A stretch of DNA of 18,431 nt from Candidatus Hodarchaeota archaeon. GTDB taxonomy: Archaea > Asgardarchaeota > Heimdallarchaeia > Hodarchaeales > YT1-057. The translations under genes and the position numbers were made by a program. Below, piece after piece: positions 1-7,110 of the stretch. The notes under the pieces are model-generated. The model saw nothing but the letters and a program-made list of their open reading frames with translations. It was not told where the DNA came from and ran no database searches. The first letter of the stretch is position 1; the number at the start of each line of letters is the position of its first letter. The DNA is taken from assembly GCA_016839955.1 (NCBI GenBank), contig JAEOTI010000447.1, forward strand, positions 1 through 18,431, given 5' to 3'.

Positions 1-297
1 CCTGTCTCTTTGTGTCAAAAGATGATCCAGATCACTTTCAGCTTTTTTAATTTCAGCATTAATTCGTTCAGCTTCTTTTAATTCTTTGGAAGCATCTTCA
101 CCTTCTTTTTTCTTCTTACCAATAAGCTTAGCTGTAGTATTCCGTGCTTTTCTTAAGTCATTAATTTCTGTCCTTAATTTTCTCCAAGCGGTATCTAATT
201 CAATTATCAAATCTACAACACTTGGATCTTTAAACCGTTTTTTTTCCGACTCACGGATAATATTTGGGTTTTCACGGAATTGTTGGATTTCTATCAA
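1..297 (-). CDS. serS: Seryl-tRNA synthetase, N-terminal part (runs off left edge)
   Basis: Charges tRNA-Ser with serine in the cytosol. Only the first 99 codons lie in the window, and the frame is open to base 1. They encode the N-terminal tRNA-binding coiled-coil arm typical of the common class II SerRS: an opening with the RENP motif, the segment IIRESEKKR, then LDTAWRKLRTEINDLRKARN, and a long charged helix rich in Lys and Glu. The catalytic domain with class II motifs 1-3 is outside the window. I chose the TTG at 295-297 because GAGG (306-309) sits 8 bases upstream and family similarity begins there. The Nudix gene lies 74 bases upstream on the same strand, so co-transcription is possible, but a palindrome at 327-341 may mark a separate promoter. 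It looks like the common SerRS, not the rare methanogen form. Confidence 0.9.
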   Translation of the reverse strand, partial: MIEIQQFRENPNIIRESEKKRFKDPSVVDLIIELDTAWRKLRTEINDLRKARNTTAKLIGKKKKEGEDASKELKEAERINAEIKKAESDLDHLLTQRDR

Positions 298-326
298 ATA
301 GACTTCCTCTAGAGATCTTCAATTAC

Positions 327-341
327 ATTTAAGTCTTAAAT
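327..341. promoter_or_regulatory. 15-base palindrome upstream of serS
   Basis: ATTTAAG and CTTAAAT form a perfect 7-base inverted repeat around a single central base, 30-44 bases upstream of the TTG start of serS. The sequence is AT-rich and includes TATA-like TTTAA cores, so it could be part of the serS promoter or a binding site overlapping it. It could equally be chance in AT-rich DNA. Confidence 0.3.
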
Positions 342-371
342 CTCGTCAAGTAAGCTTATTTCAATACTAAT

Positions 372-1031
372 TTAATTTTTTCCTAAACTCTTGAGGTACT
401 GAGATAATGCAAATTTTGTCCCTTGAGTGGTTCCAGTTTTCATTTTTAAATCTCCTTGTAATGATTTCAATGAGATATCGTGACATTGAAACCCTTTAAC
501 GATGGTTTCCTTTTCTGAAACGTTATTCTGTATCAAGTGTTGAATTTGACTATGCGTCAACCAAACATATTGGTTAATTTCATTTAGATTTGGATCTAAT
601 TGATTAGAGGTACTATTTGCTAAGAAATAACAAACAAGATGTTGTCTTTTTGGTTGTTTGTGATTTGAGATAGGGGGGTAAACTGATTCCCATAAACCTA
701 AGAACCTGATATTATCAATTTCCAATCCTACTTCTTCAAGAACTTCTCTTTGCGCACTATCTTCTAGTGACTCGCCATATTCGACATGACCACCAGGAAT
801 AACCCATGTATTAGGAAAAGACTTCATAAGAGGGGTTCTTTTTGTTAATAGAACTTTTTTCTCATTTATAATTACTACAGCTACAGCGAGTTGAATCTTT
901 TGTTCATTAACTTCTTTAGGATAAAGCATAGCTGGACAAAAGTCAGAATGTTTGATTAATAATCCATTAGGATTATTAATTGTAGTTGCAGATAGAACAA
1001 CATAAGACTTCTCAATGTTTTTTCGAACCAA
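372..1031 (-). CDS. NUDT17-like Nudix hydrolase
   Basis: A 219-residue Nudix protein expected to hydrolyse a nucleoside diphosphate linked to another moiety, or a capped nucleotide; the substrate is unknown. The Nudix box is complete at residues 81-103, with G-x5-E, then REVLEEVGL supplying the Mg2+-binding glutamates. Outside the box, the stretch GLWESVYPP (112-120), a Cys-Pro near residue 32 and the C-terminal GTKFAL...YL..LG (204-217) match what I remember of human NUDT17, which has GLWESAYPP and an ending with GTKFALKLWLQHLG. That agreement over the full length suggests this subfamily rather than a generic MutT protein. The start is TTG at 1029-1031, with only a weak Shine-Dalgarno. It lies upstream of serS on the same strand and diverges from the nreA cluster. 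Confidence 0.85.
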   Translation of the reverse strand: MVRKNIEKSYVVLSATTINNPNGLLIKHSDFCPAMLYPKEVNEQKIQLAVAVVIINEKKVLLTKRTPLMKSFPNTWVIPGGHVEYGESLEDSAQREVLEEVGLEIDNIRFLGLWESVYPPISNHKQPKRQHLVCYFLANSTSNQLDPNLNEINQYVWLTHSQIQHLIQNNVSEKETIVKGFQCHDISLKSLQGDLKMKTGTTQGTKFALSQYLKSLGKN

Positions 1032-1075
1032 GACTTTATTACAATATCCCTGATGGTTTAAATCTTTTCCACTAA
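1032..1075. promoter_or_regulatory. Divergent promoter region between the Nudix gene and the nreA cluster
   Basis: A 44-base gap separates two divergent starts. TTTAAAT at 1057-1063 can be read as a TATA-like element on either strand. For the plus strand, it would place a transcription start near 1085, inside the small ORF at 1076, which argues against that ORF being translated from its first codon. No biochemical evidence; position only. Confidence 0.3.
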
Positions 1076-1330
1076 GTGTTGCTAATTCTGAAATCTGAGA
1101 TAGAAGACAAATACCAAAAACAGGTTGAATTATCTCAGATTCGTTGGAAGAAGAAACAAAAATTGTCCAATTATTATTTGTTGAGTGATTTTCTTGAATA
1201 TTTCAGCACCAACATTTCTAGTGAAATTTATTTTTCTTTGTGTTGTTGTATTTTTCCAACGAACTCATCCTCAGATTTAAAGTCACATAATGACGACATG
1301 AATATGTCCTTGGATGAGATTTTGCAATGA
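1076..1330 (+). CDS. Small hypothetical protein upstream of nreA
   Basis: An 84-codon frame starting with GTG and ending with a TGA that overlaps the nreA ATG as ATGA, the arrangement expected for translational coupling. I do not recognise the product. The first half is lysine- and glutamine-rich and probably helical; the middle has a short hydrophobic stretch with three consecutive cysteines; the tail is acidic. There is no clear ribosome binding site, and a stop codon immediately precedes the GTG, so the frame cannot be longer. The residue make-up is protein-like, but the ORF is short and could instead be the leader of the nreA transcript. Conservation in relatives would decide. Confidence 0.4.
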   Translation: MLLILKSEIEDKYQKQVELSQIRWKKKQKLSNYYLLSDFLEYFSTNISSEIYFSLCCCIFPTNSSSDLKSHNDDMNMSLDEILQ

Positions 1331-2751
1331 AAGAGCTTGGATTTAAGAAATTAAAGAAAGAAATTAAGAAATCTATTCCTTGGATGCATTCATTTTCAGA
1401 TGATAATCCTGAATTTTTATTCGAATTTCGACCGGGCCCAAATATTACATATTCTCAACAAGAAGGGAATAGGTGTTCACTTTGTAAAGGAAGCAAGTTG
1501 TTATGTGGCAAAACAACTTGTCCTGTCTTATCTCGAGCTTTTACATTTAATAAGATAAACTTAGATTTATCTAATGATCAAGTTTCTGGTTCTTCACCCC
1601 CAAGCGTTTTTGTAGGAAGGATTGGTTACCCATATGTTTATGTTGGGCCTATGTCACCAACTTTTCATGGTGATACTGCTATTTATGATCAATCTGAAGC
1701 TTGGTTTGATTTCGAGATAGACAAAATCATCAAATATCGAAGTTCACTAATCAGAGGGATGTTTAGAGCTAAGGTAACAGAATTAAACAATAATAAATTA
1801 CTAGAAGAAACACAAAACCTCACAATGAGTCAAAAACCTGCAGAGACCGAAATGGCTCTAACAAGAACTCCTCGGTTGCATCTACAAATTGGTGACAATA
1901 TTTCTCCCATGGGTCCTTCAGGGCCCCTATCAAAGTTATCTGTAGATGTTGGGAAGACCAATCACACATTAGAGAAAGCATTCTATGATACAGACTTATT
2001 AGCTAAAGATGCGACACTCACATTATACGAGTCTGGAAGAGTCGCACAATCAAGCATCACTAGAGCATTTTCTGTAGGAATGTTTGGAGAAAAGAAAGCA
2101 CGACGTTTAGTTCCAACTCGGTGGAGTATTACAGCTGTAGATAGTATGTTGGGAATTCATTATAGAAACACACATGTTCATACCGCTCCATGGATAAACA
2201 AAGTTCGAATTTATGAAGGGAATCATTTTCCAGTTATCGAACACAATGCTGATGGTTCTTATTCAGGCAAACTTGGTAATCGTTTCATAATTCTGATGAT
2301 ACCAGGAAATTGGAGCTATGAATTAATAGAAGCTTTCTTTCCAGGAGCCAGTTGGAACCCCAATGGTTCAACTATTGGAATCGCGTCTGATTGGGAACCA
2401 TTTAAAGGACGTACAAGGTATGCAAGAATTGGCGGATGTTATTATACTGCTCGGTTGAGAATTGCTGAATATCTAGCTCAAGAGGACAGGCAAGCGACTG
2501 TAATTGTTCTACGGGAAGAATATCCCACAATGACCATGCCTGTGGGTGTCTGGCTCGTACGCGAAACTGTACGAAAGGCCTTATCTGAACCATATATTGA
2601 ATTTGAGACCCTCTCGGAAGCCTTAAGACATATTGATAGTCGGACAAAAATCCCACTTAAAACATGGCTTTCTACAAGTGATCTTTTACAGCGGGAGAAG
2701 ACCTTGGGACATCAATCATGTTTAGATAAGTGGATATCGAAACGGAACTGA
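1327..2751 (+). CDS. nreA: DNA repair protein NreA
   Basis: A 474-residue member of the archaeal Nre family, whose haloarchaeal member has been linked to DNA repair and to PCNA through a C-terminal motif. Near the N-terminus, Cys50, Cys53, Cys60 and Cys65 form the family's zinc-binding motif (CSLCKGSKLLCGKTTCP). The conserved stretch VFVGRIGYPYVYVGPMSP follows. The C-terminus ends with QSCLDKWI (463-470), fitting the PIP-box pattern Q-x2-L-x2-W-hydrophobic for docking on the sliding clamp. Length is normal for the family. The ATG start overlaps the upstream small ORF as ATGA, and the 3' end overlaps the SplB-like gene by 22 bases, so the PIP box is encoded at the junction. Family assignment is secure; the exact repair role is not known. 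Confidence 0.93.
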   Translation: MKELGFKKLKKEIKKSIPWMHSFSDDNPEFLFEFRPGPNITYSQQEGNRCSLCKGSKLLCGKTTCPVLSRAFTFNKINLDLSNDQVSGSSPPSVFVGRIGYPYVYVGPMSPTFHGDTAIYDQSEAWFDFEIDKIIKYRSSLIRGMFRAKVTELNNNKLLEETQNLTMSQKPAETEMALTRTPRLHLQIGDNISPMGPSGPLSKLSVDVGKTNHTLEKAFYDTDLLAKDATLTLYESGRVAQSSITRAFSVGMFGEKKARRLVPTRWSITAVDSMLGIHYRNTHVHTAPWINKVRIYEGNHFPVIEHNADGSYSGKLGNRFIILMIPGNWSYELIEAFFPGASWNPNGSTIGIASDWEPFKGRTRYARIGGCYYTARLRIAEYLAQEDRQATVIVLREEYPTMTMPVGVWLVRETVRKALSEPYIEFETLSEALRHIDSRTKIPLKTWLSTSDLLQREKTLGHQSCLDKWISKRN

Positions 2752-3617
2752 ATATTGTGAAACAGAGTCAATTATTTCCCAATCCAAAAACACAGTCGCA
2801 GGAGACAAACATACAAAAAAAAGAGGTAGAATGTAAGACTATTGTCTCAGAAAGTGGCTTATACAACCTGGATTATTCTATTAATCCATATACCGGATGC
2901 CAACATGATTGTATTTATTGTTATGTGCCAGCTATGCGTAAGCGTTGGGGTGAAAAACGAGAATGGGGCAAATATGTGGACATAAAAGTTAATTCGCCTG
3001 TGGTTCTACAAAAACAGTTAAAAAAATTAAAATCAGGCTCAATTCTAGTGAGTTCTGTTACTGATCCTTATCAACCCCTAGAAAAGGAATATTGTTTAAC
3101 TCGAAAGATTTTATCAAGTCTCTCAAAAAAAAATTTTCAAGTTTTCGTTCTAACAAAGTCAAAACTAGTTTTACGAGATATTGATGTTTTTCTACAAAAT
3201 CCAGATTGGCAAATAGGCATGACCATAACAACTAATGACGATTCCATTCGTAAACTACTCGAACCAAATGCTAGTCCAATTGAAGATAGGTTAAATGCTC
3301 TAAGCACGTTATGTAAGGCAGGATTAACGACCTACGTTTTTTTGGGACCAATTATACCGTTTTTAACAGGAGGATCTATCATAGATCTTTTGGATTATCT
3401 AGAATCGATAAATGTTTCTTATATCATGGTTGATCGTATTAATCAAAGGGGGGGAAATATTAATCGTTTAGTTCCTTTTCTAAAAAGAAATAAACCTGAA
3501 AAAGAGGTTGAATTCATTCAAGCATGTAAAGTAAATTCCCCTTACTTTAGTGATCTAAAGGACCGTCTTATAGGAGAATGTGAAAGTAGAAAACTTCCAG
3601 TTAACTTCAACTATTAA
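2730..3617 (+). CDS. Radical SAM protein, SplB-like (COG1533 type)
   Basis: A 295-residue radical SAM protein of the group related to spore photoproduct lyase. It has the [4Fe-4S] motif C-x3-C-x2-C at Cys57, Cys61 and Cys64, within NPYTGCQHDCIYCYVPAMR. This subfamily's signatures also appear: a VSSVTDPYQPLE-like segment after the first strands, and a later GPIIPFLT motif. It lacks any N-terminal transit or membrane segment. The GTG start at 2730 lies inside nreA; a second GTG at 2757 would remove the overlap. The radical reaction and substrate are unknown: COG1533 members are often called DNA repair photolyases on weak evidence. The overlap with nreA supports, but does not prove, a nucleic-acid repair or modification role. 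Confidence 0.88.
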   Translation: MDIETELNIVKQSQLFPNPKTQSQETNIQKKEVECKTIVSESGLYNLDYSINPYTGCQHDCIYCYVPAMRKRWGEKREWGKYVDIKVNSPVVLQKQLKKLKSGSILVSSVTDPYQPLEKEYCLTRKILSSLSKKNFQVFVLTKSKLVLRDIDVFLQNPDWQIGMTITTNDDSIRKLLEPNASPIEDRLNALSTLCKAGLTTYVFLGPIIPFLTGGSIIDLLDYLESINVSYIMVDRINQRGGNINRLVPFLKRNKPEKEVEFIQACKVNSPYFSDLKDRLIGECESRKLPVNFNY

Positions 3618-3720
3618 AAATAAAAAGAATAGTTTAACTTCTTAAATTATTTAAAGAGTAGCATGAGTTATTGCTTGAAGAGTAACTAATCTTCTAATAA
3701 CTGAATTCGAGGATACTACT
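3618..3720 (+). promoter_or_regulatory. Leader and promoter region of the uS19 gene
   Basis: A 103-base gap before the ribosomal gene. TTAAATTA at 3642-3649 is a candidate TATA element, which would leave a leader of roughly 50 bases. GAGG at 3709-3712 sits 8 bases before the GTG start, a standard Shine-Dalgarno distance. The short ATG frame at 3663 stops after eight codons. Confidence 0.4.
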
Positions 3721-4122
3721 GTGAGTTCTAAACGTGTGTTCCGCTATCGAGGCTTCACAATCAAAGAATTAAGCCAAAAATCAATGGACGAAATTATTTC
3801 ACTTCTTCCGGCTCGTCAACGTCGTTCTCTTCGAAGAGGAATGCCACCTAGTCATATTCGCCTTTTTGAAAAAATTCAAAATATAAAAGCTACTGGAAGT
3901 AAGAAACCTCTAAGAACTCATGTTAGAGACTTTATTATTTTACCTGACTTGATTGATTTGGAGATCCAAGTCTATAATGGTAGAGAATTTATCCATGTCA
4001 AAGTCCGACCTGAAATGGTCGGAACCTATCTAGGAGAATATGCTCCAACGTGTAAAATTGTTAAACACAGTGCTCCTGGCGTTGGTGCTACTCGTAGCAG
4101 TCAGTATGTGCCATTAAAATAA
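3721..4122 (+). CDS. rps19: Small ribosomal subunit protein uS19, archaeal type
   Basis: A 133-residue protein of the 30S subunit head. Sequence landmarks of the archaeal/eukaryotic form are present: RYRGFTIKEL near the N-terminus, LLPARQRRSLRRG in the middle, then RDFIILP, YNGREF, RPEMVGTYLGEY, and the closing KHSAPGVGATRSSQYVPLK, close to human RPS15. It starts with GTG, supported by GAGG 8 bases upstream. In most archaea this gene sits between uL2 and uL22 in the S10 cluster; here it stands alone, with a repair gene before it and a convergent gene after it. Identification is secure. Confidence 0.97.
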   Translation: MSSKRVFRYRGFTIKELSQKSMDEIISLLPARQRRSLRRGMPPSHIRLFEKIQNIKATGSKKPLRTHVRDFIILPDLIDLEIQVYNGREFIHVKVRPEMVGTYLGEYAPTCKIVKHSAPGVGATRSSQYVPLK

Positions 4123-4273
4123 AAGATAAACAATTTTTACACATTTTTGAAACTTTTGGAATGAATTTTTCTTCGTTTAGTGACTATTTTCTAAATAAAA
4201 AGAATAAATTTTAGATAGTTCTTCCGAGAAATAGATGCCCATTCTTAAGAGTAAATCTAAAATTAAAGAAGTT
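4123..4273. terminator. Convergent gap with T-rich likely transcript ends
   Basis: The uS19 gene and the convergent minus-strand gene end here. On the plus strand, T-runs occur at 4134-4138, 4144-4148 and again near 4155, the kind of oligo-T tract that ends archaeal transcripts. On the minus strand, a T-rich stretch lies near 4192-4207. No strong hairpin was seen. Confidence 0.4.
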
Positions 4274-5104
4274 TTATACCACACTTTCCAAAATGATATT
4301 GAAAGATTCAATTCTGTCCGCTACGATTTTGGTTCGTTGTCGTTCCTCAAGACGCTTAAGGCTTTGTTGAATTCTAGGGTAGATTATCTCTTTATAAGCT
4401 TGATAGTTACGTGGTTTTTCTGAAAGTGTAGTAAATGCTCTTGCAAAGTGTTTTGAGTTCTCTAAAGTGAGATATAAGGTGCATTGGTCAAAACCAATAC
4501 CTAAAGCATTATCAAACGTTCTTCCATCATCCGCATAGTCCTTATCAACGTAATAAAATTTTAATTCTTTTTCATTCTCTGTTTTTTGATAAAGCCAGTG
4601 ATTTTGATTGTAATCAAGAAGAATTCCCAATTCTGCAGACCGAAAAAGGATAGATAGTAAATCTAAGACTGAATGAAAATCAGTAAAATTGCAAACAGGA
4701 TATGGGAGAAACTGTTGGAGAAAAATAATGATTTGGATAGGACCTTCTTGTGTCCATAGACCATCAGTTACTAAAACGGATGTTTCTGGAAAATATCTAC
4801 CTAATTTCTCTAATTGGTTTAATCGTTGGATTTTATATCTTGCTCGGTCAAAATGGAGATGAGCTAGACCACTTTGGGGATTACTGAACGTTATATCTAT
4901 TGTTCGAGATTGGTTATTTCCATGAATAACTCTTGCAGCTCTTGCTCTTCCTCCCTCTCTAATGACCTCAAAAGCTTGAATTGGTTCATCCCCCCCAAAA
5001 AAGTCTTTTAATGGATCTTCTAAAAATGAAAATATCTCAGGAAACATCTTTTCAAGAGTAGTTGGTTTTACGTTTGCACCAGTAAATGCATAAGGAAAAC
5101 TCAA
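4274..5104 (-). CDS. Unrecognised protein with kinase-like layout
   Basis: A 276-residue soluble protein I cannot assign to a family. Its layout resembles an atypical protein or small-molecule kinase: a charged segment rich in Arg and Glu (around 85-105) that could be helix C, a hydrophobic strand IIIFLQQFLPY (about 124-134) like the hinge region, then GILLDYNQNHWL followed by FYYVDKDYA. The last two could stand for the catalytic Asp...Asn loop and the metal-binding Asp. The classical HxD and DFG are absent and no clear glycine loop is visible, so this is only an impression. It starts with TTG, with GGAG 9 bases upstream and TATAAATA at 5135-5142. It is convergent with uS19 and 155 bases downstream of the oxidoreductase gene, probably with its own promoter. 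Confidence 0.7.
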   Translation of the reverse strand: MSFPYAFTGANVKPTTLEKMFPEIFSFLEDPLKDFFGGDEPIQAFEVIREGGRARAARVIHGNNQSRTIDITFSNPQSGLAHLHFDRARYKIQRLNQLEKLGRYFPETSVLVTDGLWTQEGPIQIIIFLQQFLPYPVCNFTDFHSVLDLLSILFRSAELGILLDYNQNHWLYQKTENEKELKFYYVDKDYADDGRTFDNALGIGFDQCTLYLTLENSKHFARAFTTLSEKPRNYQAYKEIIYPRIQQSLKRLEERQRTKIVADRIESFNIILESVV

Positions 5105-5134
5105 CTAATCATTCTCCAGTATTGGTTTTCTTCT

Positions 5135-5142
5135 TATTTATA
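5135..5142 (-). promoter_or_regulatory. TATA box of the kinase-like gene
   Basis: On the minus strand, TATAAATA lies about 30 bases before the TTG start at 5104 in the 155-base gap after the oxidoreductase gene. It is a textbook archaeal TATA sequence and would give a very short or absent leader. Confidence 0.55.
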
Positions 5143-5259
5143 GGATCGAATAATGGAAATAGGACAGATTCGCTTCGAATAATTCCTTTTTTGGTTTATA
5201 TTCAAAATATTTTGTCGTAAAAGACTTGTTTGACGACATTTCTTTCAATTTACTGAGGT

Positions 5260-7104
5260 TCATGTTAGTTGAAACCTTGACAAATCAAGTTCCCTTAAAG
5301 TTTCAGGAAAAGGGTTTCCATCCTCGTCACATCCACGCTGAAAATACAGGTTTGATAAAGCAATTTCTTTATCTTCTACATTTAAGAAAGCTTTACATCC
5401 CTTCGCTCGTCCAGAGGGTAGCTTTTCATTCAATAAACGGGAAGGTAATTGATCTAAGGAGCGATGTGTCTTTTTCTCAGATTCACAAAGGTTTATTTGA
5501 CGAGCTAATATCCAAATCCGCTGAGCTACTTTACTGAGTTCTGTTTGATTATAGTTTACACCTGTTACGGCTTCAAGAGCTGAAGTACAATCCTGATAGT
5601 TGAAAATGGGTCTGATTGAATGTGTAAAGTGACAGATAATAAGAGAATCTTTGATTATTTTGAGATTTTGCTCGGAAACTAAGGATTGAATGATCTTTGT
5701 GGTACAAGGCTTATTTGGAACTTCAGTAGTTTGTGGCCAACCTCGAAGATGTGAAGCTCCAATCGCTGCGGTCATGTAGCTTATACCTAACCCCAATTTC
5801 CCTCGTGGGTCCCAAGCAGCCATTTCTAGTCCCTTAGAGTGAATAGCGAAATCATTACTACCTTGTCCAATTATTTTGGCAAGTGAACGTACTCCGAGGC
5901 CTGCAAATTTTCCTAAACCTTCGACTGAGGCGATTTTATTTATCAATGAAATCAAATCCTCAGTATTTCCAAAAATAGGTAAATTTTCAGTATTATCGGG
6001 AATACGTAAGTTTCGTGCTTGACATTCCATTAAAAATGCAATAATATTACCTGTAGATATTGTGTCCAGACCAAGCTCATTACAAATGTGATTAGCTTTA
6101 CTCAAAACTTCTGCGTCATTTATAGAGCAATTAGCACCAAACATAGCTAATGATTCATATTCCGGAACCGGAACGACTTTTTCAAGAGGAATTCCTTTAA
6201 GTTGTTCAGCAAACACACGAGCACAACCTAAAGGACAATAGGGACATGCTTTGCGTTTTATTTTCCATTTTGACTCAAAAAAATCTCCGCTTATCCTCTC
6301 AAAATCATCAAATTGTCCTTTAGAGAAATTTTTAGTAGGTAATTGATCCAGTTCATTTGAAATAGCGATTAATGAGGCTGTTCCGTATTTATGAATACCC
6401 AACCCTTGCTTTTTTGCTCTTCGAGAACGTTCTCGGAACTCATTACCTAGACTGCGTACTCTATTTGGATTTGCTAGTGAAATCGTATCTGAACCGCTTA
6501 CAACAATTGCTTTAAGTTTTTTGACTCCAAATATTGCACCAGTTCCTCCTCGTGAAAGAGTTCTATACCCATCACTTACCAAATTAGAAATAGGTACTAA
6601 ATTCTCTCCAGCCAAGCCAATGGACAGAACACTACTTCTTGAAGGAAGATTATTTTCCTTTAGAACCTTTTCAGTTTGACTCGTCGTTTTCCCGTACAAT
6701 TTGTTACCAGGAATAATTTCAACATCTTTATCCTTAATTGATAGATAACAAGGGTCTTCTGAGACTCCTATGATGACTATGGCATCGTAGCCTGCCTTTT
6801 TAAGGTAAACACCAAAACTCCCTCCTGCATAAGAATCAAGGTACAGTTTTGTCAATGGCGATTTTGAAACAAAGCCAAAACGACCAGAGAAAGGCAGAAC
6901 TGTTCCTTGAAGTGGTCCAGTTACTAAGCATGCAATCGTTTCTTGGATATTGTCTTCTTTCTTCCTCATATATTGAGCTAAAAGCCAAGTTCCTAGGCCT
7001 TTCCCACCAATAAATTGTTGTAGTACAGCTTGATCAATGTTTTTTTCAGAAATTTTTTTCTCGGACAGGTCAACGAGGAGATATCTCTTCCTCCAACCAC
7101 CCAT
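5260..7104 (-). CDS. Aldehyde:ferredoxin oxidoreductase, tungstopterin type
   Basis: A 614-residue member of the AOR family: cytosolic enzymes that oxidise aldehydes to acids with a bis-pterin tungsten cofactor, reducing ferredoxin. The N-terminal domain carries the family pattern: FIGGKGLGTWLL (31-42), GPLQGTVLPFSGRF, and YRTLSRGGTGAIFG (180-193). The [4Fe-4S] ligands are Cys287, Cys290, Cys294 (CPYCPLGC) and a distal Cys491. Pterin-contact motifs NELGLD (342-347) and a variant DSLIIC (486-491) stand where the characterised Pyrococcus enzyme has two DxxGL[DC] motifs. KGLEMAAWDPRG (424-435) is also typical. Full length. The ATG is 6 bases after the NIF3-like stop, with a GTGATC Shine-Dalgarno inside the upstream gene. 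The aldehyde substrate cannot be told from sequence. Confidence 0.93.
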   Translation of the reverse strand: MGGWRKRYLLVDLSEKKISEKNIDQAVLQQFIGGKGLGTWLLAQYMRKKEDNIQETIACLVTGPLQGTVLPFSGRFGFVSKSPLTKLYLDSYAGGSFGVYLKKAGYDAIVIIGVSEDPCYLSIKDKDVEIIPGNKLYGKTTSQTEKVLKENNLPSRSSVLSIGLAGENLVPISNLVSDGYRTLSRGGTGAIFGVKKLKAIVVSGSDTISLANPNRVRSLGNEFRERSRRAKKQGLGIHKYGTASLIAISNELDQLPTKNFSKGQFDDFERISGDFFESKWKIKRKACPYCPLGCARVFAEQLKGIPLEKVVPVPEYESLAMFGANCSINDAEVLSKANHICNELGLDTISTGNIIAFLMECQARNLRIPDNTENLPIFGNTEDLISLINKIASVEGLGKFAGLGVRSLAKIIGQGSNDFAIHSKGLEMAAWDPRGKLGLGISYMTAAIGASHLRGWPQTTEVPNKPCTTKIIQSLVSEQNLKIIKDSLIICHFTHSIRPIFNYQDCTSALEAVTGVNYNQTELSKVAQRIWILARQINLCESEKKTHRSLDQLPSRLLNEKLPSGRAKGCKAFLNVEDKEIALSNLYFQRGCDEDGNPFPETLRELDLSRFQLT

Positions 7105-7110
7105 TGATGA

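Noticed and set aside
86..301. 71-codon plus-strand ORF at the left edge
   Set aside because: It is antisense to a clear seryl-tRNA synthetase N-terminus.
4235..4423. 62-codon plus-strand ORF overlapping the end of the kinase-like gene
   Set aside because: Antisense to a longer, better-supported coding frame and without a ribosome binding site.
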